The notes under the pieces are model-generated. The model did not search any database and had not been told where the DNA came from. It saw only the letters and a list, made by a program, of their open reading frames with translations. From Mixta theicola (GTDB lineage Bacteria; Pseudomonadota; Gammaproteobacteria; Enterobacterales; Enterobacteriaceae), in contig NZ_NWUO01000019.1 of NCBI RefSeq assembly GCF_002895925.1, positions 1 to 51,696 on the forward strand: 51,696 nt of DNA, in the 5' to 3' direction. Position 1 is the first letter of the stretch. Each line of letters opens with the position of its first letter. Position numbers and translations under genes: made by a program. Below are positions 34,323-42,807 of this stretch, one piece after another.

Positions 34323-35111
34323 ATGGGAAGACAGAAAGCAGTGATCAAAGCGCGTCGTGAAGCACGTCGGGTGCTTCGTAGCGATTCACGCAGCCATCGG
34401 CAGCGCGAAGAAGAATCGGTCACCTCGCTGGTGCAAATGGGCGGCCTGGATGCCATCGGTATGGCATGTGATTCACGCGACCGTTTACCTATTGAAGCGC
34501 GTAATGAGGCGCAGGCGCACTATCTTAACGCCATAGAGACAAAGCAGCTGATCTTCGCAACCGGTGAAGCGGGTTGCGGTAAAACCTGGATCAGCGCGGC
34601 AAAAGCGGCAGAAGCCCTGATTCACAAGGATGTCGACAGGATTATCGTGACCCGACCGGTGCTGCAGGCCGACGAGGATTTGGGCTTTTTGCCTGGTGAT
34701 ATTTCTGAAAAGTTTGCTCCCTATTTTCGCCCGGTCTACGACGTTCTGGTTAAACGTCTCGGTTCTTCCTTTATGCAATACTGTCTGCGTCCGGAAATCG
34801 GCAAGGTGGAGATCGCCCCCTTTGCCTATATGCGCGGGCGTACTTTTGAAAACGCCGTGGTGATCCTGGATGAGGCGCAAAACGTCACCGCTGCGCAGAT
34901 GAAAATGTTTTTGACCCGCCTGGGCGAGAACGTCACGGTTATCGTCAACGGTGATATTACCCAGTGTGATTTGCCTGCGGGTGTGACATCGGGCCTGGCC
35001 GACGCGCTTGATCGTTTCGTCGAAGATGAAATGGTAAGCGTGGTGCGATTTGGTAAAGAGGATTGCGTGCGTTCCGCGCTCTGTCAGCGCGCGCTGCATG
35101 CTTATAGTTGA
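34323..35111 (+). CDS. phoH: PhoH family ATPase
   Basis: A 262-residue P-loop ATPase nearly identical to E. coli PhoH: MGRQKAVIKARREARRVLR at the N terminus, Walker A GEAGCGKTW (about residues 82-90), Walker B VVILDEAQN and TVIVNGDITQCDLP. PhoH is a phosphate-starvation-induced ATPase with helicase/RNA-linked features in related proteins; its exact role is unsettled. A stop codon 12 bp upstream in frame (34311) rules out the longer N terminus annotated in some relatives. AAGGTG serves as ribosome binding site. efeUOB-phoH is also the E. coli order. Confidence 0.96.
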   Translation: MGRQKAVIKARREARRVLRSDSRSHRQREEESVTSLVQMGGLDAIGMACDSRDRLPIEARNEAQAHYLNAIETKQLIFATGEAGCGKTWISAAKAAEALIHKDVDRIIVTRPVLQADEDLGFLPGDISEKFAPYFRPVYDVLVKRLGSSFMQYCLRPEIGKVEIAPFAYMRGRTFENAVVILDEAQNVTAAQMKMFLTRLGENVTVIVNGDITQCDLPAGVTSGLADALDRFVEDEMVSVVRFGKEDCVRSALCQRALHAYS

Positions 35112-35135
35112 TTGAGTGAGTAGTCTGTAGCCCAG

Positions 35136-35161
35136 GCCCGGACGCAAGTCCGGGCTTTTTT
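35136..35161 (+). terminator. Rho-independent terminator of phoH
   Basis: A perfect 8-bp stem GCCCGGAC / GTCCGGGC with a GCAA tetraloop followed by six T, 24 bp after the phoH stop. Confidence 0.95.
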
Positions 35162-35252
35162 ACGCGGGCAGCCTGCGGCTGTCCAACCGGCAAGGCCGGT
35201 TGTCGAACCCGACGGGGCTTCTCATCACCCCTTTCAGAGTGCTTTATGCCAA

Positions 35253-35283
35253 TAAAAAAGCCTGAACTTTCGCTCAGGCTTTC
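35253..35283 (-). terminator. Distal copy of tRNA terminator
   Basis: On the minus strand AAGCCTGA / TCAGGCTT pair around GCGAAAGT and a T run follows. It is the repeat copy of the terminator at 35426-35456. Confidence 0.85.
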
Positions 35284-35293
35284 TTATGAAATA

Positions 35294-35312
35294 TGGCGGT
35301 GAGAGGGGGATT
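35294..35312 (-). pseudogene. Duplicated 3' end of tRNA-Ser
   Basis: On the minus strand these 19 bases equal the final 19 nt of the tRNA-Ser(GGA) gene, from the 3' half of the T arm to CCA. The identity ends exactly at 35312, where the 24-bp spacer begins. Confidence 0.9.
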
Positions 35313-35336
35313 GACTCGCGCTAACGCGCTCGCCCT

Positions 35337-35485
35337 GCGGGCAGCCTGCGGCTGTCCAACCGGCAAGGCCGGTTGTCGAACCCGGCGGGGCTTCTCATCA
35401 CCCCTCTCAGAGTGCTTTATGCCAATAAAAAAGCCTGAACTTTCGCTCAGGCTTTCTTATGAAATATGGCGGTGAGAGGGGGATT
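35337..35485. repeat. 149-bp direct repeat, copy joined to tRNA-Ser
   Basis: Second copy of the repeat at 35164-35312. Its right 19 bp are the true 3' end of the tRNA gene. A 24-bp spacer (35313-35336) separates the copies, giving a 173-bp period. The segment includes a GC-rich inverted repeat CAACCGGC-AAG-GCCGGTTG near 35357-35375. Confidence 0.95.
35426..35456 (-). terminator. Terminator of tRNA-Ser(GGA)
   Basis: On the minus strand AAGCCTGA / TCAGGCTT around GCGAAAGT, then TTTTTTATT, about 11 bp past the CCA end of the tRNA gene. Confidence 0.9.
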
Positions 35486-35554
35486 CGAACCCCCGATACG
35501 TTGCCGTATACACACTTTCCAGGCGTGCTCCTTCAGCCACTCGGACACCTCACC
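35467..35554 (-). tRNA. tRNA-Ser (anticodon GGA)
   Basis: Read on the minus strand the 88-nt gene begins GGTGAGGTGTCCGAGTGGCT and ends CTCACCGCCA with CCA encoded. The anticodon loop is GCCTGGAAAGT, so the anticodon is GGA. The long variable arm (GTGTGTATACGGCAACGTAT region) is typical of serine tRNAs, and the T arm is GGGGG-TTCGAAT-CCCCC. The acceptor stem pairs with one G-U. It corresponds to E. coli serW/serX. It is oriented convergently to phoH. Confidence 0.97.
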
Positions 35555-35687
35555 GCATTGTCTGTTAACACCGCTCTGGGTGGCAACGGGGCGCTACTAT
35601 AGGGAGTTGTCATTACAGGGTCAAGCACTATTTTTCCCTTTTGTTATCACCGGTTAAGGCTTATACAATTCGCTATCTTTAGCAGGG

Positions 35688-35705
35688 CTGTCATAGAAAC
35701 GACAT
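35688..35705 (+). promoter_or_regulatory. Pho box upstream of phoA
   Basis: CTGTCATAGAAACGACAT: the left 7-bp PhoB repeat CTGTCAT is perfect; the right repeat ACGACAT is partial (GACAT against GTCAT). Spacing fits PhoB tandem repeats, and the site lies 83 bp before phoA, a PhoB-activated gene in E. coli. Confidence 0.75.
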
Positions 35706-35787
35706 CGAAGCGTAAGAAAAAATACATCACCCTGACTTACGCTTCTTTATACAACCTCGCAATAAAAATTTACAAAGGATTAAGTAA

Positions 35788-37197
35788 ATGAAAAAGCAGC
35801 CCTTATTAACGCTTTCCCTGCTGGCAACCCTGATCGGCGGCAACGCTATGGCGGAAATGGCGACCCTTTCACGCGCCGCGTCTGGCGATATTACCCAGCA
35901 GGGCGGCGCACGCCGTTTTAGCGGCGACCAAACCGCAGCGCTCAGGGCATCGTTAAGCAACGCGCCGGTAAAAAACGTTATTTTGCTGATTGGCGATGGC
36001 ATGGGCGACTCGGAAATAACGCTGGCGCGTAACTATGCTATGGGCGCAGGCGGCTTTTTTAAAGGTATCGATGCGCTACCGCTCACCGGACAATATACCC
36101 ACTATTCGCTCGATAAAGAGACGCATAAACCTAACTATGTTACCGACTCGGCCGCCTCGGCAACCGCCTGGTCCACCGGCGTAAAAACCTATAACGGCGC
36201 GCTCGGCGTTGACGTTAACGGTAAAGATCACGTAACGCTGCTGGAGCTGGCTAAAGCTGCGGGTAAAGCCACCGGTAACGTCTCTACCGCTGAGCTGGAA
36301 GATGCAACGCCCGCCGCGTTAATTTCTCATGTCACCTCGCGCAAATGTTACGGTCCGGTAAAAACCAGCGAGCTTTGCGCCAGCAATGCGCTGGAAAAGG
36401 GTGGCAGAGGATCGATTGCCGAGCAGCTGCTGGTCACGCGTGCCGATGTTACGTTGGGCGGCGGCGCGGAAACCTTCAGTGAAGTGGCCAAAGCGGGGAA
36501 TTACCAGGGAAAAACGCTGCGCGAACAGGCTGCAGCACGCGGCTATCAGCTGGTCAACGATCTGCAAACGCTGGAGGCGGTAACCGTAGCCAACCAGCAG
36601 AAACCGCTGCTGGGCCTGTTTAGCGATGGCAATATGCCGGTGCGCTGGCAGGGCCCGAAAGCCAGCTATCACGGCAATATCGATAAGCCCGCCGTTACCT
36701 GTGAAGCTAATGCGCAGCGTCCGGCCAACACGCCGACGCTGGCGCAAATGACAGATAAGGCTATCAGCCTGCTCAGTACCAATAAACAAGGTTTCTTCCT
36801 GCAGGTTGAGGGCGCCTCGATCGATAAACAGGATCACGCCGCCAATCCCTGCGGACAAATTGGCGAAACGGTAGATTTAGATGAGGCGGTACAGAAAGCG
36901 CTGGAATTTGCGCGTAAAGATGGCAATACGCTGGTGATCGTTACCGCTGACCATGCGCATTCCAGCCAGATCGTTGAAAACGGCACGAAAGCGCCGGGCC
37001 TGACGCAGGCGTTAAATACCAAAGATGGGGCGGTAATGACCGTCAGCTACGGGAATTCGGAAGGGGAATCGCAGGAGCATACCGGCACGCAGCTGCGTAT
37101 TGCCGCCTACGGTCCGCATGCGGCTAATGTGGTTGGCCTGACTGACCAAACCGATCTCTTCTTTACTATGTACGATGCGCTGGGACTGAAAAAATAA
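35788..37197 (+). CDS. phoA: Alkaline phosphatase
   Basis: A 469-residue periplasmic phosphomonoesterase (E. coli 471) that frees phosphate during starvation. The signal peptide is residues 1-22 ([17 protein letters not shown], cleavage after AMA). Catalytic D120-S121 lie in [11 protein letters not shown]; metal ligands lie in [29 protein letters not shown] and EHTGTQ. AAAGGA precedes ATG 35788, and a Pho box lies upstream. Confidence 0.97.
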   Translation: MKKQPLLTLSLLATLIGGNAMAEMATLSRAASGDITQQGGARRFSGDQTAALRASLSNAPVKNVILLIGDGMGDSEITLARNYAMGAGGFFKGIDALPLTGQYTHYSLDKETHKPNYVTDSAASATAWSTGVKTYNGALGVDVNGKDHVTLLELAKAAGKATGNVSTAELEDATPAALISHVTSRKCYGPVKTSELCASNALEKGGRGSIAEQLLVTRADVTLGGGAETFSEVAKAGNYQGKTLREQAAARGYQLVNDLQTLEAVTVANQQKPLLGLFSDGNMPVRWQGPKASYHGNIDKPAVTCEANAQRPANTPTLAQMTDKAISLLSTNKQGFFLQVEGASIDKQDHAANPCGQIGETVDLDEAVQKALEFARKDGNTLVIVTADHAHSSQIVENGTKAPGLTQALNTKDGAVMTVSYGNSEGESQEHTGTQLRIAAYGPHAANVVGLTDQTDLFFTMYDALGLKK

Positions 37198-37208
37198 CAG
37201 GCGAGCCT

Positions 37209-37373
37209 GAGGCCGGAGACGACAAGCACGCCTACGGCGTAACGGTTTCGGATCTGCCTGGTTGCTTTTCCGCGGGTGATAACCTGGATGAGGCAATCGC
37301 CAACGCTAAAGAAGCGATCGCTGCGGCCATAATGCAAAAGCCCCGCCCTGAACTGACGGGGCTGCTTGCTTAA
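37209..37373 (+). pseudogene. hicB antitoxin relic
   Basis: Beginning 12 bp after the phoA stop, one frame reads EAGDDKHAYGVTVSDLPGCF, then SAGDNLDEAIANAKEAIAA, which is the N-terminal half of HicB-type antitoxins. The first few residues including a start codon are missing, the C-terminal DNA-binding half is absent, and no hicA is next to it. The frame ends with unrelated residues at TAA 37371-37373. It is most likely a dead remnant of a HicAB toxin-antitoxin module. Confidence 0.8.
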
Positions 37374-37380
37374 GTGCGGT

Positions 37381-37920
37381 TTAAGAAGACGTTTTCACGC
37401 GATTAGCAAAACTCTTACGCAGTTTCTGCAGCTTCGGCGGGATCACCGCCATGCAGTAGCCGTTGCGCTGGCCTGCGCCTTCCCAGTAATCCTGATGATA
37501 AGCTTCCGCCGGATAAAATTCTTTCAGCGGCTCGATAGTGGTGACGATCGGGTCGCTGTGATCCTGCTGGGCGCGCGCGATCGCCGCTTTGGCTTCCGCT
37601 TCTTGCTCTGCGTTCGCCGGGAAAATAGCGGAGCGATACTGGGTGCCGATGTCGTTGCCCTGACGATTCAGCTGGGTCGGATCGTGCGTGACAAAGCTGA
37701 TGTCCAGCAGATCGCCAAAGCTGACTTTTTCCGGATCGAAACCGATGCGGATGGCTTCAGCATGGCCGGTTGCGCCGCTGCATACCTGCTCGTAGGTCGG
37801 GTTAGGGCGCGTTCCGCCGGTATAGCCGCTCTCTACTGATTCAACGCCGATAATGTCCTTAAACACCGCTTCGGTACACCAGAAACATCCGCCTGCAATT
37901 ACCGCATATTCAATTGCCAT
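37381..37920 (-). CDS. msrA: Peptide-methionine (S)-S-oxide reductase
   Basis: A 179-residue MsrA that reduces methionine-S-sulfoxide in proteins. The catalytic motif GCFWC is at residues 11-15 (nucleophile Cys12), followed by [25 protein letters not shown] and YRSAIF. It is the short form without the N-terminal extension of the 212-residue E. coli MsrA, so a second msrA may exist elsewhere in the genome. A hairpin AGCCCCG / CGGGGCT at about 37339-37362 lies downstream. Confidence 0.94.
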   Translation of the reverse strand: MAIEYAVIAGGCFWCTEAVFKDIIGVESVESGYTGGTRPNPTYEQVCSGATGHAEAIRIGFDPEKVSFGDLLDISFVTHDPTQLNRQGNDIGTQYRSAIFPANAEQEAEAKAAIARAQQDHSDPIVTTIEPLKEFYPAEAYHQDYWEGAGQRNGYCMAVIPPKLQKLRKSFANRVKTSS

Positions 37921-38043
37921 TCTTTTACTTCTCCAGATTGGGTCGTGACGCTAAGCCAGCCATCCTCGCATAATCTGCTATTCACCGGCAATTAGCGCCG
38001 CTCTTTCTGTTCAGCTAACCGCCTAACAGGAAAATTTTTCATG

Positions 38044-38607
38044 TTAAATCAGCATCTCCGGCTTAAATTTCTTATGCTGATCGCTGGTTTGCTCGCCCAT
38101 CACGCGGAACAGGCCTTCACCGGTATAGTGCAGCGTGGCAGGCAGTTCCACCTGCGGATCGACATGCGCTTTAACCACTTCAAAAATAAAAAAGTTGTAA
38201 TTATCAACCAGCGCGCCGTCGTAAAGCCGACATTCAAAGCTGGCGAAGCATTCGGCAATCAGCGGCGCTTTAACCACGCAGCCCGGCTCAGCGGTAAGGC
38301 GGTTATCCGCGAATTTATCGATCTCATCGCCGTGGCTGTTGCCAATGGCCACCACCCGATCGATTAACTCGCGGGTGGGAATATTAATTACACATTCGCC
38401 GCTGTTGCGGATCAAATCGTGGCTGACGTTCATACTGGCGATCATGCAGCCCAGCAGCGAGGGCGAAAATTCCAGAATGGTATGCCAGCCAAGCGTCATA
38501 ATATCGCTCTGGTTTTCCCAGCTTGACGTCACCAGAACCACCGGGCCCGGCTCCAGATATTTGCGCACTTTTTCTACGGGAAAGTTTTGCTTATCGTAAA
38601 CAGCCAT
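38044..38607 (-). CDS. Flavin reductase family (FMN-binding split barrel) protein
   Basis: A 187-residue protein of the flavin-reductase-like, FMN-binding group: YLEPGPVVLVTSSWENQSDIMTLGW, then SPSLLGCMIASMNVSHDLIRNSGECVINIP, and a C-terminal FRVMGEQTSD. Such proteins bind FMN and may reduce it or act on an unknown substrate; the specific reaction is not known. The start chosen is ATG 38607 (MAVYDKQNF) with GGAGG at good spacing; the frame is open 24 codons further, but that part is not family sequence. Single gene between msrA and yedK. Confidence 0.85.
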   Translation of the reverse strand: MAVYDKQNFPVEKVRKYLEPGPVVLVTSSWENQSDIMTLGWHTILEFSPSLLGCMIASMNVSHDLIRNSGECVINIPTRELIDRVVAIGNSHGDEIDKFADNRLTAEPGCVVKAPLIAECFASFECRLYDGALVDNYNFFIFEVVKAHVDPQVELPATLHYTGEGLFRVMGEQTSDQHKKFKPEMLI

Positions 38608-38806
38608 AATGCCTCCACTGGTGAAAGAGACTCTTCTCTCAGTGTAGCGGCTGACGCGCGCGGCACCAGCCGCAGGCACAGCATTAACGGCTGCGCAGAC
38701 GAATGACGCCGGCAGGAAAAATCCCGCTCATCGCCGTACCGACCGGGTTGCCGCGCCGCCTAATCCCTGCGCGCCTTCTATACTACTGCTAAATAAAGGA
38801 GGCGCT

Positions 38807-39490
38807 ATGTGCGGACGTTTTACTCAAATTCAATCACGCGAAGCCTGGCTGTCAGCGCTTGAGGGCCAGGCCGAGCGCAATATTGCCTGGGATGAGCAGC
38901 CGATCGGACGCTATAACGTCGCGCCCGGCAGTAATGTGCTGTTGTTGAACTACCGCGACGATGCGCTGCATCTCGATCCGGTTTTTTGGGGCTATGCGCC
39001 GCCCTGGTGGCATAAAGCGCCGCTGATCAACGCCCGGGTAGAAACGGCGGCGAAAAGCAAAATGTTTCGCCCGCTGTGGCAGCACGGTCGCGCTATTGTC
39101 ATGGCCGATGGCTGGTATGAGTGGAAGCGCGAAGGCGAAAAGAAACAGCCTTATTACATCTGCCATCGCCAGCGCCAGCCGCTCTTTTTCGCGGCGATAG
39201 GCCATGCGCCCTATGCGCGCCAGCAGGAAAAAGAGGGCTTTGTGATTATCACCGCCGCCAGCGATCGCGGCATGGTTGACCTGCACGACAGGCGACCGCT
39301 GGTGCTGGAGGCGCAGGCGGTAAGCGAATGGCTGCATCCTGACACGTCTGCCCAACGCGCCGGGGAACTGACAGAGCAGGCGGCGACAGATCCGCAGCAG
39401 TTTAGCTGGCATCCCGTCAGCCGGGCGGTAGGCAATCCGCATCATCAACAGCCGGAGCTGGTGGAGCCCATTGCGGACCCACTGTGTTAA
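38807..39490 (+). CDS. yedK: Abasic-site-processing protein YedK (SRAP/HMCES family)
   Basis: A 227-residue SRAP-domain protein that forms a covalent thiazolidine link between its N-terminal cysteine and abasic sites in single-stranded DNA. MCGRFTQIQSREAW gives the catalytic Cys2 after Met removal. Also seen: PLINARVETAAKSKMFRPLW with the conserved Asn, GWYEWKREG with the conserved Glu, and MVDLHDRRPLVL with the conserved His. Close to E. coli YedK (222 residues). Confidence 0.96.
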   Translation: MCGRFTQIQSREAWLSALEGQAERNIAWDEQPIGRYNVAPGSNVLLLNYRDDALHLDPVFWGYAPPWWHKAPLINARVETAAKSKMFRPLWQHGRAIVMADGWYEWKREGEKKQPYYICHRQRQPLFFAAIGHAPYARQQEKEGFVIITAASDRGMVDLHDRRPLVLEAQAVSEWLHPDTSAQRAGELTEQAATDPQQFSWHPVSRAVGNPHHQQPELVEPIADPLC

Positions 39491-39570
39491 ATGCGCCAGG
39501 TCCACCATTTTTTGCAAAATTCAGTCTGTTCTGAAAATTCGCTTCTCGCTGGCGAAGCCGGAATTGGCGA

Positions 39571-39577
39571 CTATACT
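39571..39577 (+). promoter_or_regulatory. Candidate sigmaS-type -10 for otsBA
   Basis: CTATACT matches the sigmaS-favoured -10 core. No strong -35 is present, which is common for sigmaS promoters. Transcription would start near 39584, giving a leader of about 228 nt before otsB. otsBA is sigmaS-dependent in E. coli. Confidence 0.5.
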
Positions 39578-39583
39578 GGTTTG

Positions 39584-39811
39584 GTACGATGTCCGCATGA
39601 AGTGATGCGAGATAGGCAGTCGGCTCAGGGCCGACCAGGCAACAGGTCAACCCAGGGAGAGTCGCTTCATTAGCTATCCAGCATTGTGCCACTTATCTCA
39701 TTTAGCCGCGCTGTAAACCTGTCCTGTTTCGCCATCCTTCTGCTGCATCAAAAGTTCTGCGTGCGTTAACCCAATGGCGTTAACCGCGTTAATTCGGGCA
39801 GGAGGAAGAGT
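39584..39811 (+). other. otsB leader or unannotated small RNA region
   Basis: A 321-bp gap lies between yedK and otsB, and this is the part downstream of the candidate promoter. It contains a perfect hairpin GTCGGC-TCAGG-GCCGAC at 39619-39635 and nearby GACC/GGTC segments that could pair instead. No clear intrinsic terminator is present, so a long 5' leader of otsBA is likelier than a free small RNA. I recognise no known RNA family. Confidence 0.4.
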
Positions 39812-40627
39812 GTGAAAACCGTAGCAGCAGAAAACCACGTATTACCTTCCCTGAGCGGCGGCCTCTACGCATTCTTCTTTGATGTTGACGGTACGCTGGC
39901 TGCCATCCAGTCGCGTCCCGATGAAGTTTTTATTCCTGAGCCGGTGCGAAAATCACTCCAGACGCTTTCACGCTTAAGCGATGGCGCGCTGGCGCTGGTC
40001 TCCGGGCGACCGGTTCACGAGCTGGATATGCTGGCAGCCCCGCTACGGGCGCCGGCGGCTGGCGTACATGGCGCTGAACGACGCGATGCCAGCGGCGAGC
40101 TGCATCGTATTTCTCTTCCGGCCTCAATGGGGCAGCAGCTAAGCGATACGCTGCACAACGCTATGGCGCAGTGGCCGGGTACGTTGCTGGAAACCAAGGG
40201 AATGGCGTTTGCGTTGCACTATCGCCGTGCCGTGCAGTATGAAGACGAAGTGATGCAGCTGGCGCAAAAGCTGGTTGAACGTTTCCCGACGCTGGCGCTG
40301 CAGCCGGGTAAGTGTGTGGTGGAGATAAAGCCACAGGGCGTGGATAAAGGTGAAGCGATCAAAGCTTTTATGGGAGAAGCGCCGTTTGCCGGACGCATAC
40401 CGGTATTTGTTGGTGATGACTTGACGGATGAAAAAGGATTTCGCGCGGTCAACGCGCTGCAGGGCATATCCGTTAAAGTCGGTGAAGGCTCAAGCGAGGC
40501 TCACTTTCGCCTGAAAGGGGTGAGTGACGTATATACCTGGCTGGAGCAAATTAAATTACAACTAGAGCAAGACAAGACAACGTCGGTAAGGAGTCAAGGT
40601 TATGAGTCGCTTAGTAGTCGTATCTAA
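39812..40627 (+). CDS. otsB: Trehalose-6-phosphate phosphatase
   Basis: A 271-residue HAD-family phosphatase that dephosphorylates trehalose-6-phosphate to trehalose. The nucleophile motif DVDGT is at residues 24-28, and VFVGDDLTDEKGF is HAD motif IV. Close to E. coli OtsB (266). Start is GTG 39812 behind AGGAGGA. Its end overlaps the start of otsA by 26 bp. Works with OtsA in osmotic and stationary-phase trehalose synthesis. Confidence 0.97.
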   Translation: MKTVAAENHVLPSLSGGLYAFFFDVDGTLAAIQSRPDEVFIPEPVRKSLQTLSRLSDGALALVSGRPVHELDMLAAPLRAPAAGVHGAERRDASGELHRISLPASMGQQLSDTLHNAMAQWPGTLLETKGMAFALHYRRAVQYEDEVMQLAQKLVERFPTLALQPGKCVVEIKPQGVDKGEAIKAFMGEAPFAGRIPVFVGDDLTDEKGFRAVNALQGISVKVGEGSSEAHFRLKGVSDVYTWLEQIKLQLEQDKTTSVRSQGYESLSSRI

Positions 40628-42038
40628 CCGTATCGCTGTACCAGATGGGTCCACAGCCAGCGCCGGTGGCCTGGCGGTCGGTATCCTGGATGCGCTGAAA
40701 ACTACCGGTGGATTATGGTTCGGCTGGAATGGTGAGATTAGCGCCATTAGTGAAGAAGATGATGAAGAGATCGATATCGTTAAACAGGAAGGCATTACCT
40801 ACGCCTCTTTCCCGCTGAATCAAAACGATTACGATCTCTACTATTGTCAGTTCTCCAATACCGTTATTTGGCCCGCTTTTCATTACCGTCTCGATTTAGT
40901 GCAGTTCCAGCGTGAAGCGTGGGACGGCTATTGTCATGTCAATGAGCTGCTGGCAGAACGCCTGCTGCCGCTGATCGAGCCAGACGATATTCTGTGGATT
41001 CATGATTACCATCTGCTGCCGTTTGCCGCCGAGCTGCGCAAACGCGGCGTAAATAACCGGATTGGTTTCTTCCTGCATATTCCTTTCCCAACGCCAGAAA
41101 TTTTCAACGCGCTGCCGCCGCATAAAGAGCTGCTGGAGATGCTGTGCGATTACGATCTGCTGGGCTTCCAGACGGAAAACGATCGTCAGGCTTTCCTGGA
41201 GTGTATGGCGCTGCTGACTCAGGTACAGCATAAAGGGCCGAAGCTGCATCGCGCCTTTGGCAATACCTTTGCGACCGAGGTCTATCCGATCGGCATCGAG
41301 CCGAACAGCATTAAAGAGATGGCGGAAGGGCCGCTGCCGCCGAAAATGGCCGCGATGAAACGCGAACTGGGCGATGCGAAAAACATTATCGCCTGCGAGC
41401 GTCTGGACTATTCCAAAGGTCTGCCGGAGCGTTTCCTGGCCTATGAAGCGCTGCTGGAAAACTATCCGCAGCATCGCGGCAAAATTCGCTACTCGCAAAT
41501 TGCGCCAACCTCACGCGGCGACGTGCAGGCGTATCAGGATATTCGTCATCAGCTGGAGACGGAAGCAGGGCGCATCAACGGCAAATATGGCACGCTGGGC
41601 TGGACGCCGCTCTACTATCTGAATCAGCATTTCGACCGTCGTCTGCTGATGAAAATTTTCCGCCTGACCGACGTCGCTCTGGTTACGCCGCTGCGTGACG
41701 GGATGAACCTGGTGGCGAAAGAGTACGTTGCCGCACAGAACCCTGAAGATCCGGGCGTGCTGGTACTGTCGCGTTTTGCCGGCGCGGCGAACGAGCTGAC
41801 GTCAGCGCTGATCGTTAACCCGTACGACCGCGATGAAGTCGCGGCGGCGCTGGATAAAGCACTAACCATGTCGCGTACGGAACGTATTTCCCGCTATAAC
41901 GACATGATGACGGTGCTGCGTAAAAACGACATTAGCCACTGGCGTGAAAGCTTCCTGCAGGATCTCCGCGCGATTACGCCGCGCTCCGAAGATGGCAAGG
42001 CGGACAATAAGGTCGCCACCTTTCAACGTCTTGCCTGA
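40602..42038 (+). CDS. otsA: Trehalose-6-phosphate synthase
   Basis: A 478-residue GT20 enzyme (E. coli 474) that joins UDP-glucose and glucose-6-phosphate. N terminus MSRLVVVSNRIAVPD holds the glucose-6-phosphate loop; WIHDYHLLPFA, IGFFLHIPFPTPEIFNALP, ACERLDYSKGLPERF and LRDGMNLVAKEYVAAQ are family hallmarks. AAGGAG precedes ATG 40602, inside the end of otsB. Followed by a terminator. Confidence 0.98.
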   Translation: MSRLVVVSNRIAVPDGSTASAGGLAVGILDALKTTGGLWFGWNGEISAISEEDDEEIDIVKQEGITYASFPLNQNDYDLYYCQFSNTVIWPAFHYRLDLVQFQREAWDGYCHVNELLAERLLPLIEPDDILWIHDYHLLPFAAELRKRGVNNRIGFFLHIPFPTPEIFNALPPHKELLEMLCDYDLLGFQTENDRQAFLECMALLTQVQHKGPKLHRAFGNTFATEVYPIGIEPNSIKEMAEGPLPPKMAAMKRELGDAKNIIACERLDYSKGLPERFLAYEALLENYPQHRGKIRYSQIAPTSRGDVQAYQDIRHQLETEAGRINGKYGTLGWTPLYYLNQHFDRRLLMKIFRLTDVALVTPLRDGMNLVAKEYVAAQNPEDPGVLVLSRFAGAANELTSALIVNPYDRDEVAAALDKALTMSRTERISRYNDMMTVLRKNDISHWRESFLQDLRAITPRSEDGKADNKVATFQRLA

Positions 42039-42046
42039 TTAAGCGG

Positions 42047-42082
42047 ACGCATCGACAGGGAAGTTGATGCGTTTTCGTTTTT
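42047..42082 (+). terminator. Rho-independent terminator of otsBA
   Basis: A 7-bp stem ACGCATC / GATGCGT with a 12-nt loop and tail TTTCGTTTTT, 9 bp after the otsA stop. Confidence 0.85.
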
Positions 42083-42734
42083 GCGGGCGCGCTCAATCTG
42101 CCGTTACGTCTGGTTACGCTGAAATAAATGCTTAACGCAGGCGCGCAAAAACCGCAGAAAATAATGCATTTCCTCTTAATAATAGATCGAATATAAAAAG
42201 GGCAAAAAAGCGATTGCCGCCCGGTTTTTGTTCGTCTGCCTCGCATTTGCAAAAAAAAGAGCGGTTATCAATAAAGAATCGCTTATCGGTGCCGATAGTC
42301 ACTGTAGAACTCTTCGCCTTTCCGCTAAATCATTCATATCCCTTATGTAACCGCTTGTTACACCTGCTGATGCGCTTCATACAATGCCGCTTCACTGTTA
42401 ACGAACCGTTGTCATAAAACGGTCATCTCACCTTTTTTGCCCCGACAGGGTAATCGTCTTCGTTCGAAACGATTGCGGTAAGTGATTAATATCCCAATGA
42501 GATTGGCAGCTCATAACCAGCATTAAATATGGCATTGGAAAAAATATTCAGATGTTAATTTTACGTAACGGTGGTTTTTACCTTCGCCTGGCAGAGAATG
42601 GTTAAAAAGCAAACTTTTGATGCATTTTTGTTATTGGGAAGCTAAAAATTTAACAAAAAGTGGCTTTATTGGTTGCGTAATACCCTATTCACAAGCGTTG
42701 CTGATGGATTTTTTACAAAAATTTGCCTTAAAAG
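42083..42734. other. Upstream half of the long otsA-flhD region
   Basis: About 650 bp of AT-rich DNA with no ORF of coding character. In E. coli this neighbourhood holds uspC and often an insertion element; neither is present here. Long upstream regions of flhDC bind many regulators (OmpR, RcsAB, LrhA and others in E. coli), but I cannot point to individual sites. Confidence 0.5.
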
Positions 42735-42750
42735 TGTGACGTAGATCACA
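42735..42750 (+). promoter_or_regulatory. CRP site of flhDC
   Basis: TGTGA-CGTAGA-TCACA is a perfect CRP core, extended to a longer palindrome AAAGTGTGA...TCACACTTT. Its centre (42742.5) is 71.5 bp upstream of the start predicted from the promoter at 42779-42807, the same geometry as in E. coli flhDC. Confidence 0.93.
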
Positions 42751-42778
42751 CTTTATCTAAAATTTTACCGATCGCTCG

Positions 42779-42807
42779 TTGTATGTCGAAATCAGAGGGG
42801 ATACATT
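42779..42807 (+). promoter_or_regulatory. Predicted sigma70 promoter of flhDC
   Basis: TTGTAT (42779-42784), 17-bp spacer, TACATT (42802-42807); start near 42814. The match is modest, but the distance to the CRP site supports it. The flhD leader would be about 246 nt. Confidence 0.6.

Larger units (their letters stand above)
35164..35312. repeat. 149-bp direct repeat, copy distal to tRNA-Ser
   Basis: This segment recurs at 35337-35485 with an exact offset of 173 bp and only a few differences (GACGGGG versus GGCGGGG, CTTTC versus CTCTC). Its right end (35294-35312) is a duplicate of the last 19 nt of the tRNA-Ser gene including CCA. It also contains the terminator hairpin. Confidence 0.95.

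Noticed and set aside
35164-35485. The direct repeats as ends of a resident integrative element
   Set aside because: Only 24 bp lie between the copies and there is no integrase gene, so no element is present now; at most it is a scar.
39491-39673. 60-codon ORF directly after yedK
   Set aside because: It starts at the yedK stop without a ribosome binding site and runs through the predicted otsB promoter and leader hairpin.
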